From Acidobacteriaceae bacterium dw_441 (GTDB taxonomy: Bacteria > Acidobacteriota > Terriglobia > Terriglobales > Acidobacteriaceae), in the NCBI GenBank assembly GCA_018449715.1, contig JAAVVA010000007.1, forward strand, positions 124,001 to 188,000: a stretch of 64,000 bases of DNA, read 5' to 3'. The notes beneath the pieces are model-generated. The model worked only from the letters and a program-made list of their open reading frames with translations. It searched no databases and was not told the DNA's origin. Each line of letters opens with the position of its first letter. Positions within the stretch are counted from its first letter, which is position 1. Shown piece by piece: positions 27,478 through 36,131 of this stretch. A program made the translations under genes and the position numbers.

Positions 27478-28278
27478 ATGAAGACCCTGGAACCCGTCGA
27501 GAAAGAAGAGACCGTCCCCGCGTCCGAGCAGCAGACCGAGACACCGCTCGAATCGCTGGCCTCGATCGCCACCGTGCTCGCCGTCGGCCTCTTCGTGATG
27601 ACCTTCGTCTTCCAGAACTTCGAGATTCCCTCGGCCTCGATGGTCAAGACGCTGCTCATCGGCGACCACGTCCTCGTCGACCGCGTCACGCTCGCGCCCC
27701 CGGCCAAGTGGGCCCCCTTCTCCTTCTACCGTGACGTCCGCCACGGCGACATCATCGTCTTCCTCAAGCCCGGCGAACCGGACCTCTTTCTGGTCAAGCG
27801 CGCCATCGGGCTTCCCGGCGACCATATCCACCTGCGCAACGGGGTCGTCTACCTCAACGGCGTCGCCCAGAACGAGCCTTACGCCGCGATGCCCGCCTCC
27901 GACGGCAACTTCCAGCACGAGTACAACCCCTACCGCGACGACTTCCCCGCCATCCCGCCCGACCCCGCCTTCCAGGTCACGGCCAGCTGGCAGTACGATC
28001 TTCCCGCGAACATCAAGGACGGCGATCTCGTCGTTCCCCCCGGCAAGGTCTTCGCGATGGGCGACAACCGCCCCGATTCGCTCGACAGCCGCTACTGGGG
28101 CTTCGTTCCGCGCGAGAACATCGTGGGCCGCCCCATGTTCGTCTACTGGTCGTTTGATACTCCCGCCGACCAGATCGACAAGCAGACCATCGGCGACCGC
28201 CTCTCCTTCATGGGCCACATCCTGATTCACATCTTCGATCAGACGCGCTGGAAGCGTACCTTCCATATCGTTCGGTAG
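27478..28278 (+). CDS. lepB: Signal peptidase I, second copy
   Basis: 266 residues with one TM helix (about 26-46). The catalytic Ser54 lies in IPSASMVKTLL, Lys107 in FLVKRAIGLPGD, and the family box in MGDNRPDSLDSRYWGFVP. All catalytic residues are intact. It differs from the upstream copy in the Ser region (SASMVKT against SGSMEPT) and in the insert after the Lys motif, so it is an old duplication rather than a recent one. The two may divide the work between precursor sets. GGAGAAGCCCCGTCG precedes the ATG. Confidence 0.94.
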   Translation: MKTLEPVEKEETVPASEQQTETPLESLASIATVLAVGLFVMTFVFQNFEIPSASMVKTLLIGDHVLVDRVTLAPPAKWAPFSFYRDVRHGDIIVFLKPGEPDLFLVKRAIGLPGDHIHLRNGVVYLNGVAQNEPYAAMPASDGNFQHEYNPYRDDFPAIPPDPAFQVTASWQYDLPANIKDGDLVVPPGKVFAMGDNRPDSLDSRYWGFVPRENIVGRPMFVYWSFDTPADQIDKQTIGDRLSFMGHILIHIFDQTRWKRTFHIVR

Positions 28279-28299
28279 CGAGGGTTCCCGAACCACTTC

Positions 28300-30054
28300 A
28301 TGCGGCAGACCGATTCATCCCAGCAATACGCGACCTCTTCCTCCCAACCGCACGTAGCGGTCGAGCCGGTTTACTCCTCCCCGGCCCCACGGCCCTCCCG
28401 GCAGCCCTCGCACCTGCGGCGCTTCCGCTTCCTCTACCTCGGAATCATCGCCGCCATTCTGCTGGTCCTCGCCCTGCCGCTGATCAACCTGAGCCGCTAC
28501 CAGCGCCGCATCGCCGCCTCCATCAGCGACAGCCTCGGCCGCCCCGTCCACCTCGATAACATCTCGCTCATGTTGCTTCCCGTCCCCGGCCTGACCATCC
28601 AGAACCTCGTCGTCGGCGAATCCCCCGAGTTCGGCTCCGAGCCCATCATCCGGGCCAACTCCGTCCATGCGACCCTGCGGCTGGCCTCGCTCTGGCGTCG
28701 CCAGGTCGAGATCTCTTCCATCAGTTTCACCGACCCCAGCGTCAACCTCGTCCACTCCCCCAACGGCCGCTGGAACATCGAAGGCATTCTCCTCAGCGCC
28801 TCGCGCGTCGAGACCGCCCCCACCGCCCAGCCCCACGCCGGACCCGCCCCGCGCTTCCCCTACATCGAGGCCACCGGAGCCCGCCTCAACATCAAGCAGG
28901 GACAGGAGAAGCTCTCCTTCTCCCTCGTCGATGCCGACTTCGCCCTCTGGCTCCCCGACCCGCACCAGTGGCACCTGCGCCTCAGCGCTCACCCCACCCG
29001 CACCGACGCCAACGTCAACAACGCGGGCACCATCGAGATCGAATCCACCCTCGGGGCCGCCTCTTCGCTCGCGCAGGTTCCCTTCAACCTGCAGGGACAG
29101 TGGCGCGACGCTCCTCTCGGCGAGGCCACCCACGTCCTCTTCGGTCATGACGCGGGCTGGCGCGGCGTGATGAACCTCGCGGTCAACCTTCGCGGAACCT
29201 TCGGCGAAAACGCCGTCACCGCCCGCCTGCATCTCGAAGACACCCGCCCCGCCGACTTCGTTCCCGACCAGTCCCTCACCACCGACGCCGAGTGTTTCGC
29301 CACTGCCTCCGGCCTCTTCCACGCCTTCGAGGACATCCGCTGCTCCTGGCCCCCGGCCTCCGCCGTGCACAACACCGCTCTCACGCTCACCGGAGCTATC
29401 CCCGACGTTCACCGCCTCGAAGCCGCCTCCTTCCAACTCAGCGCCTCCGAGCTTCCGGCCTCGCGCCTGGTCACCCTGATGCGTGCGACCAGCCCCCGCG
29501 TCCCCTCCGACCTCACCGCGGCAGGAGCCCTCACCGGAACCCTCACCTACTCCCCCGCAGCCGGAAAGAACGCGCAACACACCGCCGCCCGCTGGCAGGG
29601 ACAGTTCACCCTGGCCGAAGCCAAGCTCTCCAACGATGGAGACAAGGCCTCCACCCTGCTCTCAACCGACGTCCACCTGCACACCGCGAGCAACGAGCCT
29701 CCCACGCGCCATCGCAACGCCGCGCCGAGCCCCGCCGCCCACGGCCTGCTCCTGCCCCCGACGCCCCTGCTCCTGGGAGGCCGCGACCCCGCGACCCTCG
29801 AAGGCCGCTTCGACTCCACCGGCTACATCCTGCGCCTCAGCGGAAACGCCACCGCATCCCGCCTGGAGTCCCTCGCACAGGCGCTGCCCCCCCTCGGAGA
29901 CGGCCTGCTCAAGGCCCTGCCGCAGGACTACCCAACCACCGCGCCCTTCCACCTCGACCTCACCGCCACCCGCACCTGGCACGGTCAGCAGATATGGGCC
30001 ATCTCACCGGAGCAATCTCCCAAGGCCACCAAGCCCCACATCCGCCGCCGGTAG
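28300..30054 (+). CDS. AsmA-like envelope protein
   Basis: 584 residues. The cytoplasmic N-terminus (1-40, Ser/Pro-rich) precedes one TM helix (about 43-64, FLYLGIIAAILLVLALPLI), and the periplasmic part begins RYQRRIAASISDSLGRPVHL. That start and the following strand-rich stretches (PGLTIQNLVVGESPEF, ISSISFTDPSVNLVHSPNG, WNIEGIL) are typical of the AsmA N-terminal region of bridge-like lipid-transfer proteins. It may shuttle phospholipid or help outer-membrane assembly. It lies 21 bases after the second signal peptidase and ends the rnc-lepB-lepB-asmA run. The C-terminus is Pro/basic and truncated relative to long AsmA proteins. Confidence 0.82.
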   Translation: MRQTDSSQQYATSSSQPHVAVEPVYSSPAPRPSRQPSHLRRFRFLYLGIIAAILLVLALPLINLSRYQRRIAASISDSLGRPVHLDNISLMLLPVPGLTIQNLVVGESPEFGSEPIIRANSVHATLRLASLWRRQVEISSISFTDPSVNLVHSPNGRWNIEGILLSASRVETAPTAQPHAGPAPRFPYIEATGARLNIKQGQEKLSFSLVDADFALWLPDPHQWHLRLSAHPTRTDANVNNAGTIEIESTLGAASSLAQVPFNLQGQWRDAPLGEATHVLFGHDAGWRGVMNLAVNLRGTFGENAVTARLHLEDTRPADFVPDQSLTTDAECFATASGLFHAFEDIRCSWPPASAVHNTALTLTGAIPDVHRLEAASFQLSASELPASRLVTLMRATSPRVPSDLTAAGALTGTLTYSPAAGKNAQHTAARWQGQFTLAEAKLSNDGDKASTLLSTDVHLHTASNEPPTRHRNAAPSPAAHGLLLPPTPLLLGGRDPATLEGRFDSTGYILRLSGNATASRLESLAQALPPLGDGLLKALPQDYPTTAPFHLDLTATRTWHGQQIWAISPEQSPKATKPHIRRR

Positions 30055-30070
30055 CTGACATAGCAAATAG

Positions 30071-30094
30071 AAAAGGCCCCACTCGGGGCCTTTT
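30071..30094. terminator. Bidirectional terminator
   Basis: AAAAGGCCCC-actc-GGGGCCTTTT followed by TCTGTC. It lies 16 bases after the AsmA-like gene and 22 bases beyond the stop of the convergent ROK-like gene, with A/T runs on both sides. Confidence 0.9.
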
Positions 30095-30116
30095 TCTGTC
30101 TTACTCAAACAAAATC

Positions 30117-31025
30117 TTAGAAACCGTTCGGAACCCCGGCAGCCTGCTCCGCGCTCACCGCTGAGCCGATCACGCGATTCTCCGGCTTCTCGCTCACAAT
30201 CTCAATCGAGTATCCCTGCAGCGGACTCATCTTCACCATCTGCTGGATGTAATCCTTCAGGATCGGCAGATCGACGAACCCGACATACCGCCCGGTCAGG
30301 AAGAACTTCCCCGGCCCGGCCATGTGGATCACCGTCGAGGTCGCCGCGGCCAACGCCTTGTGATAAAGCTTCTTGAACTCCACGCAACGGTGGTCGCCCT
30401 TCTTCGCGGCCTCGAAGACCTCCTCCGGCTCCATGTCCAGAAAGCGCAGCCGCATCGCGCGATGGCCCATCACACCTTCAAGGTGGCCCCTGCCGCCGCA
30501 GCCGCAGTAGGTCTCCTTGTCGTCGAGCGTCACAACCGTGTGTCCGCCCTCCCACACACCCGGCACGAAGGGATAGCGCCCGAAGCCGATGCCCATTCCC
30601 AGTGTCCACACCCGGATCGAGCTATCCAGCTTGCCGTGCTTGGCCGCCAGTCCTGCCGCCACTCCATCTGCGTCGTTCAGGATCGTCACCGGGGCCTCGA
30701 TCCCCAGCTCCTTCAGCTTCGATGAAATCTGGTCGCGCAGTCGAGCGCCCTTGAGCTGCGGCAGGTTCGGAGCCTCCTCCACCACGCCTTCTTTTACCAC
30801 GCCCGGCACGGCCACTCCCACCGCGTCAAGCTTCTTCGCATCCCCGGCGGCCTTCACCACCTGGTCGCAGATCGTCTCGACCAGCTCCTCCGTGGGCATC
30901 TCCACGAGAGCGCCGTAAACATCGTCCTCTACCGGGAACCGCAGTAGCTCTCCCACCAGAGCATGATCCACCACCAGGCCCGTAAAGACCTGTTCCGATA
31001 ACGTCACTCCAACCGACTTCGCCAT
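30117..31025 (-). CDS. ROK-family protein (sugar kinase-like)
   Basis: 302 residues with the actin-like ROK fold. The catalytic-region Asp lies in ILNDADGVAAG and the glycine loop in LGMGIGFGRYPF. The domain-2 segment FFLTGRYVGFVDL and the end IGSAVSAEQAAG are ROK-like. Two features are unusual. The N-terminal phosphate loop is GVTLSEQVFTGLVVD rather than DxGGTxxxxxxxD, and the zinc motif CxCGxxGCxE reads CGCGGRGHLEG, so the third Cys is His. It may still phosphorylate a sugar, but glucokinase identity is not secure. It is 32 bases downstream of sthA on the same strand, so co-transcription is possible. Confidence 0.75.
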   Translation of the reverse strand: MAKSVGVTLSEQVFTGLVVDHALVGELLRFPVEDDVYGALVEMPTEELVETICDQVVKAAGDAKKLDAVGVAVPGVVKEGVVEEAPNLPQLKGARLRDQISSKLKELGIEAPVTILNDADGVAAGLAAKHGKLDSSIRVWTLGMGIGFGRYPFVPGVWEGGHTVVTLDDKETYCGCGGRGHLEGVMGHRAMRLRFLDMEPEEVFEAAKKGDHRCVEFKKLYHKALAAATSTVIHMAGPGKFFLTGRYVGFVDLPILKDYIQQMVKMSPLQGYSIEIVSEKPENRVIGSAVSAEQAAGVPNGF

Positions 31026-31057
31026 GTGCTCCCCTGCCGAACCCGCGCGTTTTTTTC

Positions 31058-32455
31058 TCAGTCGTATTTGCTTACGCGGTTCAATCCATTGAAAGCCGCT
31101 ACTTTATAACATTCCGCGAGAGTTGGGTAGTTGAACACCGTATCCACGAAATATTCAATGGTTCCGCCCAGTACCATCACGGCCTGTCCGATGTGCAGAA
31201 GCTCGCTGGCTCCCTCGCCGATAATGTGAACCCCAAGGATCGAATGGTTCTCCCGGTGGAAGATCAGCTTCAGCCGTCCCGTCGTATCGCCGCGAATCTG
31301 TCCGCGCGCAATCTCGCGATAGTAGGCCACGCCGACCTCGTAGGGAACATCCTCTTCCGTCAACTGCTCCTCGGTCTTGCCGATAAAGCTCATCTCCGGA
31401 ATCGTGTAGATGCCGTACGGATAGAAGCTCGGGTTCGAGACCATCGACTCGTCACCGAAGGCCCGCGCCGCCGCAATCCGTCCCTGCTCCATCGAAACCG
31501 ACGCCAGCGAAGGAAATCCGATCACATCGCCCACCGCGAAGATGTTCGGGTTCTTCGTGCGAAAATCCTTGTCCACCGGGATGCGTCCGCGCTTATCGGC
31601 CTCGACCCCCACCGACGGCAGGTTCAGCTCATCCACATTGCCCTGGCGACCGACCGCATACAACAGCGCATCACCCTGAACCTTCTTCTTGCTCTCGAGA
31701 AGAGCGACCACGCTTCCGTCGTCATGCTCCTCGACCGACTCCACCTCTTCGTTCAGACGCATTGTCACGCGGGCATCGCGCAGGTGATAGCTCAGCGCCT
31801 CCACGATCTCCTGATCGGCAAACTCCAGCAGGCGCGGCCTGCGTTCGATCAGCGTCACGCGCACGCCAAGCGCCGCGAACATACAGGTGTACTCCACGCC
31901 GATCACGCCACCGCCAACCACGATCATCGTCTTCGGCAGGTTCGTCAGGTCCAGCACCATGTCGCTGTTGATAATCGTCTTGCCGTTGATCGGAACCTTG
32001 TCCGAGCTGGCGGGCTTGGTTCCCGTGGCGATCAGCGTATTCATCGTCTCGTAGACCGTCGATCCCCGCGAGTTCGTCACCTTCACGTGCGTCGGATCCT
32101 CGAAGCTGGCCACGCCCGAGAGCATCTCCACGTTATTACGCGAGAGCTGCGCCTCGGTCACATCGATCTCCGTCTTGATGACGTGCTGAACCCGGAAGGC
32201 CAGATCGGCCATCGTGATCCGTTCCTTCACCCGGTAGTTCATACCGTAGATCGACTTGTAGTTGTAGCCCGACAGATGCAGCACCGCCTCGCGCATCGTC
32301 TTCGACGGGATCGTTCCCGTGTTGATCGAGACGCCGCCGACCACCTCGCGCATCTCCACCAGGGCGACCTTTTTGCCAAGCTTGGCGGCATAGATCGCGG
32401 CGCGCTGTCCAGCTGGGCCGGACCCAATAACGATTAGATCGTACACACTGCTCAT
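31058..32455 (-). CDS. sthA: Soluble (Si-specific) NAD(P)+ transhydrogenase
   Basis: 465 residues, a cytoplasmic flavoprotein of the pyridine nucleotide-disulphide oxidoreductase family. The FAD motif is VIGSGPAGQRAA at about 10-21, the NAD(P) motif VVGGGVIGVEYTCMF at about 180, the late FAD motif IFAVGDVIGFPSLAS at about 312, and a C-terminal dimerisation domain follows. At the redox site the sequence is NTGTIPSKTMREA, without the CxxxxC pair of dihydrolipoamide dehydrogenases, which is the mark of SthA. It exchanges reducing equivalents between NADPH and NAD+. The ROK-like gene follows closely. Confidence 0.93.
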   Translation of the reverse strand: MSSVYDLIVIGSGPAGQRAAIYAAKLGKKVALVEMREVVGGVSINTGTIPSKTMREAVLHLSGYNYKSIYGMNYRVKERITMADLAFRVQHVIKTEIDVTEAQLSRNNVEMLSGVASFEDPTHVKVTNSRGSTVYETMNTLIATGTKPASSDKVPINGKTIINSDMVLDLTNLPKTMIVVGGGVIGVEYTCMFAALGVRVTLIERRPRLLEFADQEIVEALSYHLRDARVTMRLNEEVESVEEHDDGSVVALLESKKKVQGDALLYAVGRQGNVDELNLPSVGVEADKRGRIPVDKDFRTKNPNIFAVGDVIGFPSLASVSMEQGRIAAARAFGDESMVSNPSFYPYGIYTIPEMSFIGKTEEQLTEEDVPYEVGVAYYREIARGQIRGDTTGRLKLIFHRENHSILGVHIIGEGASELLHIGQAVMVLGGTIEYFVDTVFNYPTLAECYKVAAFNGLNRVSKYD

Positions 32456-32742
32456 AAACCCCAGACTCTATACGGCATCGGCCGTCTTCGATTCCTGTTG
32501 TCGAATGACCTTCTCTGCCCGTCTCCGGAAACGGAGCACCTTGGCTCCGCCAGAAGGCCCGGTCTTTCCCTTACGACTCAAGCTGCTCAACTTACCCGGC
32601 GGTTTCAGCCTCGCCGCACTTGATCGCTGCCTCAAAGCTACCACACGGGCAGACCCCTCCTATCAACGCCCGATAAACGATCACACGGTCTGCCTCCGTT
32701 CATCCTCTGTCCCAACATAGACTTGCCAGTACACTTATCGAC

Positions 32743-33387
32743 GTGATCCGCTGCGCCATCACCGACCGCACCCTCTTTCCCGGAGACGAACACCGCAGAC
32801 AGACCTCGCTCATCCGGCAGGCGCTCCGCTGGGCGCGCCGCGGCATCGACCTTATCCAGCTCCGAGAAAAAGACCTCTCCCCCTCCGATCTCGGCTACCT
32901 CGCCACCAGCGTCCTCGTCGCGCTCGCCGCGGAGGACTCTCCCACCCGCCTGCTCCTCAATGGCCCCGTTGAGGTCGCCGTCAAGACCCGAGCCCACGGC
33001 GTCCACCTCTCGACCACCGCCCCCGCCACCCCCGAGGACGTTCGCAACGCCTACGCCGCGGCGGGCCTGCCGCCCCCCATCGTCACCCTCTCCTGCCACA
33101 CCATCCACGAGGTCGAGCACGCTCGCCTGCACAGCCCCGACGCCATCCTCTTCGCTCCCGTCTTCGGAAAGGTCGTTGCAGGACGCCTCGTCTCCCCCGC
33201 CGTGGGACTCGAAGCCCTGCGCGCCGCCTGCGAAGCCGCCTCTTCCGTTCCGGTCTACGCCCTGGGAGGCGTCACGTTGGCAAACGCCCCGCAGTGCCTC
33301 TCCGCAGGAGCCCAGGGCATCGCCGGAATTCGCCTCTTCCTCGATCCTCCCTCGACGTCCTCCCCCAGCTACTCCCCCTTGTCATAA
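32743..33387 (+). CDS. thiE: Thiamine phosphate synthase family protein
   Basis: 214 residues, TIM-barrel fold. IRCAITDRTLFPG replaces the usual lYlITD start. RGIDLIQLREKDLS carries the conserved QLREK motif, and RLLLNGPVEVAVKTRAHGVHLS matches the nucleotide-site strand. LFAPVFGK and the phosphate-binding VYALGGVTLANAPQCLSAGA close the barrel. ThiE joins the thiazole and pyrimidine moieties of thiamine. The less active TenI paralogue is the alternative because the pyrimidine-site residues are partly changed. GTG 32743 is the only plausible start. No TPP riboswitch was seen in the 287-base leader, and no other thi genes are near. Confidence 0.82.
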   Translation: MIRCAITDRTLFPGDEHRRQTSLIRQALRWARRGIDLIQLREKDLSPSDLGYLATSVLVALAAEDSPTRLLLNGPVEVAVKTRAHGVHLSTTAPATPEDVRNAYAAAGLPPPIVTLSCHTIHEVEHARLHSPDAILFAPVFGKVVAGRLVSPAVGLEALRAACEAASSVPVYALGGVTLANAPQCLSAGAQGIAGIRLFLDPPSTSSPSYSPLS

Positions 33388-33851
33388 ACCGTAGTCGTGT
33401 CGAACGCCCCACCCGGCATCGTCACATGCGTCGTCTTCTTCAGCCTCTTTCCTCCAGCAGCCAGCTGATACCGCGCCTCCACCGCGCCGTCGGCTCCCTG
33501 AAACTGCACCCTCTCCATCACGATCAGCGCCGCTCCCTTCCACTCGCCCTTCACGCTCAGGATGCGGAACGGCGCGGTCTCCGGAAACAGCTTCGCCATC
33601 GGCGTCTCGCCGCTTCCCACGCGAAACCGCAGCGTGTAGCTCTGCTTCGTCCCCGGTCGTTCGATCAGGACCGCAATCGCCATCTCCTCTCCCGCCTGCG
33701 TCACCTCTTCGCTCTGCTTCAGCGGTGGAGGCGTCTGCCCGAAGTCGCTCTCCTTCGCATTCAGATTCCAGACTCCGTTCAGATCGGGCCTCGCCTGCGC
33801 CGCCGCCGTCAGGCACAGCATCACCACCACCACCGTGCACCACTTTTTCAT
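33369..33851 (-). CDS. Small exported protein of unknown function
   Basis: 160 residues with a signal peptide (MKKWCTVVVVMLCLTAAAQA). The mature part starts RPDLNGVWNLNAKESDFG, a lipocalin-like opening seen in many acidobacterial exported proteins: G-x-W-x-L-N followed by a strand-rich body. It is beta-rich throughout (YTLRFRVG, ALIVMERVQFQG, TTHVTMPGGAF). The 3' end overlaps thiE by 19 bases tail to tail. Function unknown. Confidence 0.75.
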   Translation of the reverse strand: MKKWCTVVVVMLCLTAAAQARPDLNGVWNLNAKESDFGQTPPPLKQSEEVTQAGEEMAIAVLIERPGTKQSYTLRFRVGSGETPMAKLFPETAPFRILSVKGEWKGAALIVMERVQFQGADGAVEARYQLAAGGKRLKKTTHVTMPGGAFDTTTVYDKGE

Positions 33852-33940
33852 GGACGCCTCCGCGCAATTAGGTTATCCATCATGGACAGGCCCCGCACCA
33901 TCCATCGCACAATTCCATATCTTTTCCGAGGAGCACGCAC

Positions 33941-34411
33941 ATGGCTTACCACGTCTTCGTCACCGTCACCGGAGGCAAGGAACCCTTCAAAGGCGAGTCC
34001 ACCATGAAGGGACAGGAAAACAAGTTCGAGGCCGTCTCGGTCAGCTACGGGGTCAGCGCTCCTGCCGCCTCAGCGGGCTCGGGAGCAGGAGCAGGCAAGG
34101 TCCAGCCGCAACCCGTCGTCATCACCAAGAACTGGGGAGCCTCCTCGCCGCAGTTCTTCTCGACGGCCTTCGCCGGTCTGCACCTTCGCACGGTCCTGAT
34201 CGAATACTTCCTGCAATCCGGCGACGGAGCCAGCGTCCTCGACCACTCCGTCCTTCTCACGGATGTCGTCCTCACGCAGGTGCAGGACAGCTTCCCCTCC
34301 GCCGACGGGCGCGAGCTTCAGAGCATCACCCTTCAGTACGGGAAGATTCAGATCACCATCCCCAACGGAGCCACAGCAGGATTTGACGTGGCAGCAGGCC
34401 GCCTCCTCTAG
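33941..34411 (+). CDS. hcp: Orphan Hcp-like type VI secretion tube protein
   Basis: 156 residues matching the Hcp1/T6SS_HCP family. The end YFLQSGDGASVLDHSVLLTD, followed by LQSITLQYGKIQITI, is typical of Hcp beta-barrel rings, and the N-terminus contains GESTMKGQENKFEAVSVSYG. A Gly/Ala/Ser-rich insert (about 45-58) is unusual. Hcp hexamers form the inner tube of a type VI secretion system or carry effectors. No tssB/C, VgrG or ClpV gene lies in the window, so this is an isolated copy. GAGGAGCACGC precedes the ATG. It meets rhaM tail to tail with a four-base overlap. Confidence 0.85.
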   Translation: MAYHVFVTVTGGKEPFKGESTMKGQENKFEAVSVSYGVSAPAASAGSGAGAGKVQPQPVVITKNWGASSPQFFSTAFAGLHLRTVLIEYFLQSGDGASVLDHSVLLTDVVLTQVQDSFPSADGRELQSITLQYGKIQITIPNGATAGFDVAAGRLL

Positions 34412-34755
34412 TCCTTCGGGCTCACCGGCGCGCCATCGAAGTGAAAGACCTCGGGCAGTTCGAGCCATCGCCTGCCCGGGGAGGCTCCCTCCACCTCAAC
34501 CAGCATCGGGTCCGTGATCGTCCACCACCGCTGCGTCTCGGGGTCGGCGGCCATCCTCCGCATGTCGGCCTCGTAGTCCTCTCCGTGATACTCGAAGTAA
34601 GCCACCACCAGGTCCTCGTACAGATAGAGCGAGTAGTTGCGGATATTGCACGCCTCGATCGTCGCCAGCACCGTCGGCCAGACGCTCTCGTGAATACGGA
34701 GGTACTCCTCCCTGACCTCCGGCCGCAAACGAATCACCTGCGAGTAACGACGCAT
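34408..34755 (-). CDS. rhaM: L-rhamnose mutarotase
   Basis: 115 residues, close to the usual 104. RHA-mutarotase features are the opening RYSQVIRLRPEVREEYLRIH, then ESVWPTVLATIEACNIRNYS, LFxY/YFEYHGEDYEADM, and DPETQRWWTITDPM with the conserved tryptophans. It interconverts alpha and beta anomers of L-rhamnose. It is the last of three minus-strand genes after GH28 and PL22; rhamnose is a backbone sugar of rhamnogalacturonan, which fits a pectin operon. GGAGAAG precedes the ATG. Confidence 0.92.
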   Translation of the reverse strand: MRRYSQVIRLRPEVREEYLRIHESVWPTVLATIEACNIRNYSLYLYEDLVVAYFEYHGEDYEADMRRMAADPETQRWWTITDPMLVEVEGASPGRRWLELPEVFHFDGAPVSPKD

Positions 34756-34763
34756 CTCTTCTC

Positions 34764-36131
34764 CTATTTATCCGCTGGGGTCGGGGTCGGATCAGGCGAA
34801 AACCTCCTGCCCAGCTCCGGGGTCGAAAGAACATCCGTGGCTCCGGGCACGGCCTTCTCCACCTCCACGGCAAAGATGTAGCTCGGCCCGAACAGGTTCG
34901 AGGTAAAAAATATCAGCCTGCTATCAGGAGAGAACCGCACATTCGGCTCCAGCCGATAGTTGTGGTGCGACATATTCACCAGCTTCTCCCGGTGAAAGAC
35001 GCCCGGACGCCAGAACTTCGCATCGTTCAGGCCGTTCTCGTCCTTCCTCCACTCCGGATGAAACAGGTTGATCCACTCACCCGCATTCGAGCGCGCCACC
35101 TGTCCCGAGTCGCCGCCATCGCCCGTAAACAACGTCGCTCCCTTGTTCACGTTGAAGTGAATCGACCACTCGTCGCGCTGCATGTGATACGCCACGCGAC
35201 TACCGCTCGCCACATCGAACGCCGCCAGCCAGAAGTCCTCGCCCTTGGGAAGCTGCCAGTCGTACCAGACCGTCTCGCCGTCCTGCCCCCAGAACTCGTG
35301 CCCCGCAATCTCCATCAGCATCGTGCGCTGGTGCCGCAGCTCGTTCTGCGTGCCGTCCGTGCGAATCGTCCAGATGCGGTCCACCTTGTGCCACGGACCC
35401 TCATGGCAGTACATCAGCAGCGTCGGGTCCACCGGCGAAAACAGCAGATGCCCGATCCAGTCGGTCGAATGCAGCAGGTCCTTCACCTTCCCCGTCTTCA
35501 GATCGACCGTGAACAACACCACCGGAATCCTCGCGGCCAGACGCCGCTCCATCATCGCGCTCTTGTCCTCGGCCTGCACCAGAGGCCCCGGCCTCGCCGC
35601 GTGCCTTCCGTACTCCTGCGAAGCGCCCTCCTCCGTCTCCGTGTAAACGCCCGCGCCCAGCGTCTCATCGGCGTTCACGGTCGAGATCGTCGCCCTCTCC
35701 GGCAGCGTCGCCAGCTTCGTCACCGCGCCCGTCTCAAGGTCCGCCTTGTAAACCACCTGCCGGTGCGTCGCCTCGTCCATGCGCGTGTAGAAGACGCTGT
35801 TCGTCTTTCGACCAACGACAATCGCGTGATTCCCCGTGCGGTTCCGCTCCTCCACCGAAGCCCCCGCCGCAGCCGCAGGATTCGGAACCAGCAACCGTGT
35901 CTTCCGGCTGGCCAGTTCCATCGTATGAATGCCGTCCGGGGCCGTGTACACCATGAACCGCTCGTCCTTCGAGTACGCATTCACATTGAAGTAAAAGCCC
36001 GACGATCCCGGCTCATCCGTCACGCGATACACGCGATGCCCCGTATCACGATCCACCCACGTCTTCGGTGGAGCCTCCTGCGCCGACGCACTCCCAACCA
36101 GCAACAACACCGCAGCCAGAACACGCTTCAT
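34764..36131 (-). CDS. ogl: Oligogalacturonate lyase (PL22), exported
   Basis: 455 residues. A signal peptide (MKRVLAAVLLLVGSASAQ) is followed by a seven-bladed propeller. Family stretches are WVDRDTGHRVYRVTDE, FYFNVNAYSKDERFMVYTA, HLLFSPVDPTLLMYCHEGPW, RIWTIRTDGTQNEL, EIAGHEFWGQDGETVWYDWQ and RDEWSIHFNVNKGATLFTGDG; they contain the His and Gln residues that hold Mn2+ in PL22. It splits short oligogalacturonides by beta-elimination. Classic Ogl enzymes are cytoplasmic, so the signal peptide is a notable difference. Its ATG overlaps the stop of the GH28 gene (ATGA). Operon order: GH28, PL22, rhaM. Confidence 0.88.
   Translation of the reverse strand: MKRVLAAVLLLVGSASAQEAPPKTWVDRDTGHRVYRVTDEPGSSGFYFNVNAYSKDERFMVYTAPDGIHTMELASRKTRLLVPNPAAAAGASVEERNRTGNHAIVVGRKTNSVFYTRMDEATHRQVVYKADLETGAVTKLATLPERATISTVNADETLGAGVYTETEEGASQEYGRHAARPGPLVQAEDKSAMMERRLAARIPVVLFTVDLKTGKVKDLLHSTDWIGHLLFSPVDPTLLMYCHEGPWHKVDRIWTIRTDGTQNELRHQRTMLMEIAGHEFWGQDGETVWYDWQLPKGEDFWLAAFDVASGSRVAYHMQRDEWSIHFNVNKGATLFTGDGGDSGQVARSNAGEWINLFHPEWRKDENGLNDAKFWRPGVFHREKLVNMSHHNYRLEPNVRFSPDSRLIFFTSNLFGPSYIFAVEVEKAVPGATDVLSTPELGRRFSPDPTPTPADK

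Noticed and set aside
26083..28296. A 737-codon minus-strand frame opposite rnc and the two signal peptidases
   Set aside because: The plus-strand genes have unmistakable catalytic motifs; the antisense frame is low-complexity Asp/Gly/Val and has no family match.
32456..32742. Possible TPP riboswitch upstream of the thiE-like gene
   Set aside because: The leader lacks the CTGAGA and ACCTGA-type conserved blocks of the THI box, so no riboswitch is called.
33941..34411. A type VI secretion cluster around Hcp
   Set aside because: No other T6SS component is present in the window; only the tube protein is supported.
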